DNA of 11,117 bases from Reyranella sp. (GTDB taxonomy: Bacteria; Pseudomonadota; Alphaproteobacteria; Reyranellales; Reyranellaceae), in contig JADHLS010000087.1 in assembly GCA_016780605.1 (NCBI GenBank), positions 1-11,117 of the forward strand, written 5' to 3'. Below are positions 6,291 through 11,117 of this stretch, one piece after another. A program made the translations under genes and the position numbers. A model generated the notes under the pieces. The model had not been told where the DNA came from. It searched no databases and worked only from the letters and a program-made list of their open reading frames with translations. Positions within the stretch are counted from its first letter, which is position 1, and every line of letters starts with the position of its first letter.

Positions 6291-7175
6291 ATGGCGATCG
6301 AGGTCGAGCCGCTCACGCCGCACATCGGCGCGCGCCTGACCGGGATCGATGCCCGCAAGCCGCTCACTGCTGCCGAGGTCGCGGCGATCGATAACGGCAT
6401 GGATCGCCATGCCGTGCTCGTCCTGCCGGGCCAGGTCATCAGCGACGAGCAGCAGCTTGCCTTCACGCGCAACTTCGGGCCGCTCGAGGAAGGCGCCAAC
6501 TCGACGGTGCGGAATTCGGAGCTGCGGCTCGATCCCGCCTTCGCCGACGTCTCCAACCTCGACAAGGAAGGCCAAAAGCTCGCGCGCGATAACAAGCGGC
6601 GCATGGCGGCGCTGGGCAACCGGCTTTGGCATTCCGACGCCTCGTTCCGCGTCGTGCCCGCGAAGTACTCGATCCTGAGTGGCCGCATCGTCACCACCGC
6701 GGGCGGCAATACCGAGTTCGCCGACATGCGGGCGGCCTACGACGCGCTCGACACCAAGACGAAGGCCGAGATCGAAGACCTGGTTTGCGAGCACTCCCTG
6801 ATCTATTCGCGCGGCCAGCTCGGCTTCACCGAGTTCCTGCCCGACGAGCGTGTCGCCATGAAGCCGGTGCGCCACCGGCTGGTGCGTACCCATCCGGGCT
6901 CGGGAAGGAAGTCACTGTTCCTGTCGGCCCATATCGGCACCATCATCGGCTGGCCGCAGCCCGAGGCGATGGCCTTCATCCGAGACCTGATGGAGCACGC
7001 CACCCAGCCGCAGTTCGTCTATTCGCACCGGTGGACGCAGCACGACCTGGTGATGTGGGACAACCGCGTGACGATGCACCGCGTGCGCCGCTTCGACGAC
7101 CTCAACATCGTGCGCGACATGCGCCGGACCACCACCCGAAGCGACGGCCCGACGGCCGCTCAGGAGGCTGCATGA
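6291..7175 (+). CDS. TauD/TfdA-family Fe(II)/2-oxoglutarate-dependent dioxygenase
   Basis: This 294-residue enzyme of the TauD/TfdA family couples 2-oxoglutarate decarboxylation to hydroxylation of a substrate; known members release sulfite from taurine or glyoxylate from aryloxyacetates. The iron triad is intact: His114 and Asp116 in LWHSDASF (112-119) and His263 in MWDNRVTMHRVRRFDD (255-270). The 2-oxoglutarate-binding Arg is in VRDMRRTTT (274-282), Arg275 or Arg278. Ligand numbering is one residue off that reported for TfdA (His113, Asp115, His262), so overall architecture is TfdA-like. N-terminal EVEPLTPHIGARLTGID (4-20) is the usual family opening. AGGAGG at 6280-6285 overlaps the previous stop codon, and its own stop overlaps the aldo/keto reductase start (ATGA), so it is the middle gene of a coupled operon. 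The substrate cannot be deduced; the sugar-enzyme neighbours are unusual company for it. Confidence 0.93.
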   Translation: MAIEVEPLTPHIGARLTGIDARKPLTAAEVAAIDNGMDRHAVLVLPGQVISDEQQLAFTRNFGPLEEGANSTVRNSELRLDPAFADVSNLDKEGQKLARDNKRRMAALGNRLWHSDASFRVVPAKYSILSGRIVTTAGGNTEFADMRAAYDALDTKTKAEIEDLVCEHSLIYSRGQLGFTEFLPDERVAMKPVRHRLVRTHPGSGRKSLFLSAHIGTIIGWPQPEAMAFIRDLMEHATQPQFVYSHRWTQHDLVMWDNRVTMHRVRRFDDLNIVRDMRRTTTRSDGPTAAQEAA

Positions 7176-8200
7176 CCGTTCTGCCCAAGCGCCGTGTCGG
7201 CAAGACCAAGCTCGAAGTCACGACGCTCGGGCTGGGCGGCGCCCCCATGGGCGGGTTTCGCGCCACCATCTCCGATGCCGAGGCGGTGACGCTGACCGAC
7301 GCCGCGTACCAAGGCGGCGTGCGCTACTTCGATACGTCGCCGTTCTACGGCTATGGCCGCAGCGAGCTGCGTATGGGTGCGGCGTTGCGCGAGAAGCCGC
7401 GGGAGGATTTCGTGCTGTCGACCAAGGTCGGCCGCATCCTACATGCCATGAAGCCCGGCGAGAAGAAGCCGGCCGACTTCCGCGAGAACGGCCTGCCGGG
7501 CTTCGCACCGGTGTTCGACTACACCTATGACGGAGTCATGCGCTCGCTGGAACATTCGCATCTCAGGCTGGGGCTCGCGAAGATCGACATCGCGCTGATC
7601 CACGACGTCGACTTCTGGACCATCAAGGACCGCAAGATCCTCGACGAGCGCTTCAAGACGGTCATGGATTCAGGCTTCAAGGCGCTCGATGAATTGCGCA
7701 AGGCGGGAATCATCAGCGCCATCGGCGTCGGCATCAACGAGTCGGACACCAGCCTGCGCTTCATCAAGGCCGGCGACTTCGACTGCATGCTGCTGGCCGG
7801 CCGCTATACGCTGCTGGAACAGGGCGGGCTCGAAGAGTTCCTGCCCGAGTGCGTCAAGCGCAACGTGTCGGTCATCCTGGGCGGGCCGTACAATTCGGGC
7901 ATCCTGACCGGCGGCGTGAAGCCCGGCGCGACCCATGACTATGTCGCGGCACCCGCGCCTCTGATCGAGAAGGCGCAGAAGATCGAGGCGGTGTGCCAGC
8001 GGCACGGAGTGGAGCTCGGCGCCGCGGCCATGCAGTTCCCGTTGTTCCATCCCGCGCTCTGCGCCGTCATTCCCGGCGCGCTCAGCACCGCCGAGGTGAA
8101 GCAGAACATCAGCCGGCTGTCGGCGAAGATCCCGGTCGAGCTGTGGAGCGACCTGAAGCGCGAGAAGCTGCTCGACGCCAACGCTCCGACGCCGAACTAG
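7172..8200 (+). CDS. Aldo/keto reductase, D-threo-aldose/L-fucose dehydrogenase-like
   Basis: The 342-residue protein is an AKR (beta/alpha)8-barrel. The catalytic tetrad is visible: Asp54 and Tyr59 in YFDTSPFYGYGRSE (52-65), Lys85 in VLSTKVGR (81-88) and His144 in ALIHDVD (141-147). The pattern of an N-terminal LGLGGAPMGG, the TSPFYGYGRSE stretch and the PGFAPVFDYTYDGVMRSLEHS-type region resembles D-threo-aldose 1-dehydrogenase, L-fucose dehydrogenase and pyridoxal 4-dehydrogenase, which oxidise a hemiacetal or aldehyde with NAD(P). Reduction of a carbonyl is equally possible. The start at 7172 overlaps the dioxygenase stop (ATGA) and has AGGAGG at 7162-7167. A longer in-frame extension back to 6626 overlaps the dioxygenase and is rejected. 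It ends the operon; no clear intrinsic terminator follows. Confidence 0.92.
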   Translation: MTVLPKRRVGKTKLEVTTLGLGGAPMGGFRATISDAEAVTLTDAAYQGGVRYFDTSPFYGYGRSELRMGAALREKPREDFVLSTKVGRILHAMKPGEKKPADFRENGLPGFAPVFDYTYDGVMRSLEHSHLRLGLAKIDIALIHDVDFWTIKDRKILDERFKTVMDSGFKALDELRKAGIISAIGVGINESDTSLRFIKAGDFDCMLLAGRYTLLEQGGLEEFLPECVKRNVSVILGGPYNSGILTGGVKPGATHDYVAAPAPLIEKAQKIEAVCQRHGVELGAAAMQFPLFHPALCAVIPGALSTAEVKQNISRLSAKIPVELWSDLKREKLLDANAPTPN

Positions 8201-8206
8201 ACTAGA

Positions 8207-8296
8207 TCAAGCGACGTCGAACAGCAGGCCGAGCAGCATGATCACGCCGGCCTGCCAGGCCCATCCGCTTGATGTTCGCATTAAAGATGCGATCAT
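8207..8296 (-). pseudogene. Short coding-like tail: gene remnant or 29-residue membrane peptide
   Basis: On the minus strand an ATG at 8296 opens 29 codons ending in TGA at 8209-8207. The last 19 residues, GWAWQAGVIMLLGLLFDVA, are hydrophobic, would span a membrane, and use G/C-ending codons like real genes here. The first ten codons (including TCT, TTA, ACA, TCA) are AT-rich and unlike the neighbours, with a sharp change near 8266. No good ribosome binding site precedes the ATG. This looks like the surviving 3' end of a decayed membrane-protein gene, or a small membrane protein 53 bases downstream of the methyltransferase on the same strand. I do not recognise the family. Confidence 0.3.
8277..8293. 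other. Small AT-rich palindrome in the 8201-8349 gap
   Basis: TCGCAT and ATGCGA pair around the 5-base loop TAAAG. It lies 76 bp after the aldo/keto reductase stop and 56 bp beyond the methyltransferase stop, between two convergent transcription units, so it could act weakly as a terminator for either. The stem is short and no T-run directly follows; a run of five T begins about 13 bases later on the plus strand. Apart from this and the short coding-like tail I see nothing else in the gap. Confidence 0.25.
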
Positions 8297-8349
8297 TTAG
8301 CACTACTTTTTGCGGCGGCACTGCGACAATTTAAGCCACAGCCTGTCAA

Positions 8350-9165
8350 TCAGGCCTTGGCGCCGATCACGATCGCGCGGATTCGCCCTTCGACGGGCCC
8401 CGAACCAAAGCGTCGCGTCAGAGCGTCTGCCGCCCGGGTGGTGGCCTCCTCGAGACGTGCGGGACCGCGGGCCTCGATCTCCCCACGCAGTGGCGTGCCC
8501 TGACAGTAGGCCACGGCCACCTGATGGGCGGTCGGCGCCCGGCTGGTCGCGTCGACGGCTTCGATGACGATGTCGGCGAAACCTGCCGCAGCCAGTTCGT
8601 CCCGCATGCGGCCGACGTCGTGGTGGCCGTGCGGGGTGCGCGCCATGAAGCGCGGCGGATCGTCGGGAAAGACCTCGGCCAGCGCCTGGGTGACGACATT
8701 GGAGAAGTCGTTGGCCTCGATGCGGTCCCACACATTGAACAGGAAACGGCCGCCCGGACGCAGCATGCGGCGCGCCTCGCGATAGCCCTGCACGCGATCG
8801 GGAAAGAACATGGCGCCGAACTGGCAGGCGACGACGTCGAAGGCGCGATCGGCGAGCGGCAGCGCGAGCGCATCGGCCTGCTTCCACTCCACCGCTCGGC
8901 CCGACGGCTGTCGCTTCGCCGCCTGGTCGAGCATCGCCTGATTGAGGTCGGTGGCGACGATGTGGGTCGCTGCCGGCAGTCGTTCGGTGAGGGCGCGCGT
9001 CAGCACACCCGTTCCCGCCGCCGTCTCCAGCACGTCGTTCGGCGCCAGGGCGGCGACGCGCTCCGCGAGATCGACGGCATAGGGCTCGAAGATCAGCGGA
9101 ACCATGAAGCGGTCGTAAATTTCGGGGATCGATCCGGCGAACACTTTGTCGGTGGCCTCGACCAT
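8350..9165 (-). CDS. Class I SAM-dependent methyltransferase
   Basis: The 271-residue cytoplasmic protein has the methyltransferase-11/UbiE-like fold. Motif I is VLETAAGTGVLTR (45-57), Asp73 in IVATDLNQAMLD (69-80) is the expected acidic residue for SAM ribose binding, QADALALPLADRAFDVVACQ (96-115) covers motifs II and III, and LRPGGRFLFNVWDR (135-148) follows. The opening VFAGSIPEIYDRFMVPLIFEPYA (8-30) is typical of a UbiE/small-molecule branch of uncertain substrate. AAGGAG at 9172-9177, six bases before the ATG at 9165, supports the start. It is transcribed divergently from the amidohydrolase across 56 bp and convergently toward the aldolase/dioxygenase/reductase operon. The methyl acceptor cannot be predicted. 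Confidence 0.9.
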   Translation of the reverse strand: MVEATDKVFAGSIPEIYDRFMVPLIFEPYAVDLAERVAALAPNDVLETAAGTGVLTRALTERLPAATHIVATDLNQAMLDQAAKRQPSGRAVEWKQADALALPLADRAFDVVACQFGAMFFPDRVQGYREARRMLRPGGRFLFNVWDRIEANDFSNVVTQALAEVFPDDPPRFMARTPHGHHDVGRMRDELAAAGFADIVIEAVDATSRAPTAHQVAVAYCQGTPLRGEIEARGPARLEEATTRAADALTRRFGSGPVEGRIRAIVIGAKA

Positions 9166-9210
9166 CAGCGGCTCCTTCGGCGGCCCGAATGCCTGATAGT
9201 ATCGCGTATC

Positions 9211-9215
9211 GGAGG
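9211..9215 (+). promoter_or_regulatory. Shine-Dalgarno that fixes the amidohydrolase start
   Basis: GGAGG lies six bases before the ATG at 9222. An in-frame ATG at 9189 would add 11 residues but places the ribosome binding site inside the gene; the conserved family start is MKIIDAQIHIW, so 9222 is preferred. Confidence 0.85.
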
Positions 9216-9221
9216 AACGCC

Positions 9222-10049
9222 ATGAAGATCATCGACGCCCAGATCCACATCTGGTCGCAGACCGTCACGCCGCCCAGCGGCCTTCACCGCAAGGTCGAGA
9301 AGTTCACCGCCGAGGAGGCGCTGAAGGAAATGGATGAGGCGGGTGTCGATGCCGCGCTGATCCATCCGCCCTACACCTGGGACCCGACCTCCAACCAGCT
9401 GGCGCTGGACGCCGCCAAAAAGTACCCGGACCGCTTCGCCGTGATGGGCCAGTTCCCGCTCGACGATCCCGAGAGCCGCAAGCGCATCGTCGGCTGGCGC
9501 AAGCAGCCCGGCATGATGGGCCTGCGCTGGGCGCTGCTCTATCCCGACCAGCAGAAGGCGCTGCACGAGGGCAAGCTCGACTGGGTGTGGCCCGCCGCCG
9601 AGAAGGAGGGCATTCCCGTCGCCACCATGGCCGGACTCTTCCTGAAGCCGTTCCGGAAGATCGCGGAGGCGCATCCGCGGCTGAAACTGATCATCGATCA
9701 TTGCGGCCTGTTGCGCCTGGAGAAGGACGAAGCGGCCTTCGGTAATCTCGACGAGCTCTGCTCGCTGGCGACGCTGCCCAACGTCGCGGTCAAGGCGACT
9801 GGCGCGCCGGGCTACTCGACGCAGCCCTATCCGTTCAAGAACCTGCATGACGGCCTGCACCGCATCTTCGATGCCTACGGGCCCGATCGTTTCTTCTGGG
9901 GCACGGACATCACCCGCATGCCCTGCAGCTACCGGCAGTGCGTGACCATGTTCACCGAGGAGCTGCCGTGGCTGAAAGGCCAGGACCTCGAGAAGGTGAT
10001 GGGCCGCGGCCTCACCAAGTGGATCGGCTGGGACTACAAGTTCGGCTGA
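9222..10049 (+). CDS. Amidohydrolase-2 family protein (lactonase/decarboxylase-like TIM barrel)
   Basis: The 275-residue protein is an amidohydrolase-superfamily barrel of the group that includes sugar lactonases, 2-pyrone-4,6-dicarboxylate lactonase and ACMSD-type decarboxylases. Recognisable strand-end motifs are MKIIDAQIHIW (1-11), MGLRWALLYP (99-108), IIDHCGL (157-163) with His160, VAVKATG (188-194) with Lys191, and FFWGTDITRMP (224-234) with Asp229. The canonical His-x-His of strand 1 is here Gln7-x-His9, and the strand-5 region (IPVATMAGL, 131-139) has no His, so metal binding must be altered. The reaction could be lactone hydrolysis or decarboxylation; the substrate is unknown. The gene stands alone on its strand, divergent from the methyltransferase. 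Its stop is 3 bp from the stop of the convergent acylase gene, with no room for a terminator. Confidence 0.88.
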   Translation: MKIIDAQIHIWSQTVTPPSGLHRKVEKFTAEEALKEMDEAGVDAALIHPPYTWDPTSNQLALDAAKKYPDRFAVMGQFPLDDPESRKRIVGWRKQPGMMGLRWALLYPDQQKALHEGKLDWVWPAAEKEGIPVATMAGLFLKPFRKIAEAHPRLKLIIDHCGLLRLEKDEAAFGNLDELCSLATLPNVAVKATGAPGYSTQPYPFKNLHDGLHRIFDAYGPDRFFWGTDITRMPCSYRQCVTMFTEELPWLKGQDLEKVMGRGLTKWIGWDYKFG

Positions 10050-10052
10050 CCG

Positions 10053-11111
10053 CTACTTCACCACGGCCGGCAGGAAGGCGAACGGATCGGATGCTTCGAA
10101 CTGCGCCGCGACATTGCCGGCATAGACTTCGCCTTGAGCGAGCTTCAGCTTCTTCGCGGGCTGACCCGGTGAGAAATCGACATCGGCCAAGCGGACCCAG
10201 AAGACATTAGGGCTGCGTGTCGATTCGAAGAAATAGAGGCCGTTCTTGTGGTCCGCGACGGTCCGCCACAACGTCTCGGCGACATTGGGCTCATTGGCCG
10301 GCCCCTTGACGCCGATCGGCACCGAGGCGTTGCGGATCAGGGAGAAGGCCGTGGCCACGGCCTCCACCGGGTCCTTGGTCTTCTTCACGTCCTTCACGTA
10401 GAAGGCCATGCGCACGAAACGGTCGGCTGGACGGTAGGTGCCGGGCAGCATGGCGTTGCCCCCCACCGCTCGCCAGTAGGCATCGAGCGCAAGCTGGTCG
10501 TCGAAGGGCGGCGAGTTGGTCATTACCTGGTACTGCCGGCCATGGTGGATCACCAGCTTGCCGTCGAGATACTCGAAGATCGCCGAATCACCGGTCGCGT
10601 CCGAGATCGACAGATGGAGTTGCCCGGGATGGCCGTCCGGCGTCATCATGGTGGCGACATAGAACGGCTCGCGCCGCATGTCCTCGACCGCCTCGGCGAC
10701 CGTCGCGTAGTTGTCGAGCACGTATTGCACCCAGGCGGTGATGGCGAGCGGCCGGCGCGTATCGCCGGCAGCGGGTGTCGCGTATTTCGATTCGTCCAGA
10801 TAGAGCAGGTTGGCGACGAGTCCGCGCTCGTTCATGCCGTCGGTCGAGGCCGAGTTGAAGGCTGCGGTGACCACGCTGCCATACTTCGACGTCCATGCGA
10901 TCGCGTTCGGGCCGGCAGCACCGCTGCGCTTCATGCCGCGCGGAAAGAGCCAAAGGTCTGAAAAGACCGGACCCGTCCAATCCATGCTGCGGGCGGTGAC
11001 GACAGCGCCGTCATCGCCGAGATAGACCACGCTCGTGCAGGCGCCGAGGTCGACCGTCGGCACCACCGCCATTGCCATTGCGGCCAAAGCGGCGCACAGC
11101 CTGATTTTCAT
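10053..11111 (-). CDS. Exported penicillin V acylase / choloylglycine hydrolase-family Ntn hydrolase
   Basis: The 352-residue protein has a signal peptide (MKIRLCAALAAMAMAVVP then a cut near LGA/C) that would expose Cys25 as the N-terminal nucleophile, as Ntn hydrolases require. Counting Cys25 as 1, Arg41 is 17, Asp44 is 20 (ARSMDW) and Asn199 is 175 (MTNSPPF), matching the catalytic positions described for penicillin V acylases and bile salt hydrolases; the late Arg is probably Arg231 or Arg234 (ADRFVRM). Such enzymes cut linear amide bonds of penicillin V, bile salts or, in several Gram-negative relatives, N-acyl homoserine lactones. Location is probably periplasmic. The ATG at 11111 is only 6 bp from the window end, so its ribosome binding site is not visible; the signal peptide supports it. 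It converges on the amidohydrolase. Confidence 0.92.
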   Translation of the reverse strand: MKIRLCAALAAMAMAVVPTVDLGACTSVVYLGDDGAVVTARSMDWTGPVFSDLWLFPRGMKRSGAAGPNAIAWTSKYGSVVTAAFNSASTDGMNERGLVANLLYLDESKYATPAAGDTRRPLAITAWVQYVLDNYATVAEAVEDMRREPFYVATMMTPDGHPGQLHLSISDATGDSAIFEYLDGKLVIHHGRQYQVMTNSPPFDDQLALDAYWRAVGGNAMLPGTYRPADRFVRMAFYVKDVKKTKDPVEAVATAFSLIRNASVPIGVKGPANEPNVAETLWRTVADHKNGLYFFESTRSPNVFWVRLADVDFSPGQPAKKLKLAQGEVYAGNVAAQFEASDPFAFLPAVVK

Positions 11112-11117
11112 CGCATA

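Noticed and set aside
4119..6893. A 924-codon open frame on the minus strand
   Set aside because: It is antisense to the aldolase/SDR and dioxygenase genes, runs through the palindromic repeats, has a low-complexity His/Arg/Gln/Asp-rich translation with no family motif, and is a known artefact of GC-rich genomes.
6626..7171. Extended N-terminus of the aldo/keto reductase
   Set aside because: These codons are the out-of-frame shadow of the dioxygenase; the family start and a strong AGGAGG support the ATG at 7172.
8282..8350. TTGACA on the minus strand at about 8344-8349 as a promoter
   Set aside because: No acceptable -10 hexamer lies 15 to 19 bases downstream, so one hexamer match in an AT-richer gap is not enough.
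10050..10052. Shared bidirectional terminator between the amidohydrolase and the acylase
   Set aside because: Only 3 bp separate the two stop codons and I see no GC-rich stem followed by a T-run around them.
1..11117. CRISPR array, tRNA, insertion sequence or phage genes
   Set aside because: No regularly spaced direct repeats, no cloverleaf-like segments, and no transposase or integrase motifs were seen; the only repeats are the three palindromic copies.

Overview
The window is GC-rich with strong G/C bias at third codon positions, Shine-Dalgarno-led genes and tightly packed operons. Protein families and a dispersed palindromic repeat of the GGA-stem-GTCTCGAAG type point to an alphaproteobacterium, probably Hyphomicrobiales or a Reyranella-like Rhodospirillales lineage. 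That placement is inference; no 16S or other marker gene is present. I see no tRNA, rRNA, insertion sequence, phage gene or CRISPR array.

Layout. (1) Bases 47 to 2462, minus strand: a three-gene run of a TerC-family membrane protein, a universal stress protein and a dGTPase-like HD phosphohydrolase (Dgt). A palindromic repeat follows dgt at the left edge. (2) Bases 2593 to 4109, plus strand, divergent from the first run: xanthine/guanine phosphoribosyltransferase (gpt) and, through an ATGA overlap, a zinc-free MDR oxidoreductase. The gpt leader holds a hairpin that includes part of the ribosome binding site. (3) Bases 4117 to 4224: two copies of the same palindromic repeat in inverted orientation. 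(4) Bases 4245 to 8200, plus strand: a compact operon of a fused class II aldolase/short-chain dehydrogenase, a TfdA/TauD-type Fe(II)/2-oxoglutarate dioxygenase and an aldo/keto reductase. (5) Bases 8201 to 8349: a gap with a short minus-strand coding-like tail of unknown origin. (6) Bases 8350 to 10049: a SAM methyltransferase (minus) divergent from an amidohydrolase-2 family protein (plus). (7) Bases 10053 to 11111, minus strand: an exported penicillin V acylase/choloylglycine hydrolase-family Ntn hydrolase, convergent with the amidohydrolase with 3 bp between the stop codons.

How it fits together. The left part is housekeeping: nucleotide metabolism (dgt, gpt) plus stress and probable metal export. 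The right part is accessory catabolism. The aldolase/SDR, dioxygenase and aldo/keto reductase are certainly co-transcribed by spacing. Together they look like a peripheral route for an unidentified sugar-like or substituted polyol compound: oxidative removal of a substituent, carbonyl reduction or aldose oxidation, then retro-aldol cleavage. The nearby amidohydrolase belongs to a superfamily that includes sugar lactonases and could take part, but it is in a separate transcription unit. The most noteworthy items are this operon, the covarying repeat family and the gpt leader hairpin. None is proven to be a new system from sequence alone.
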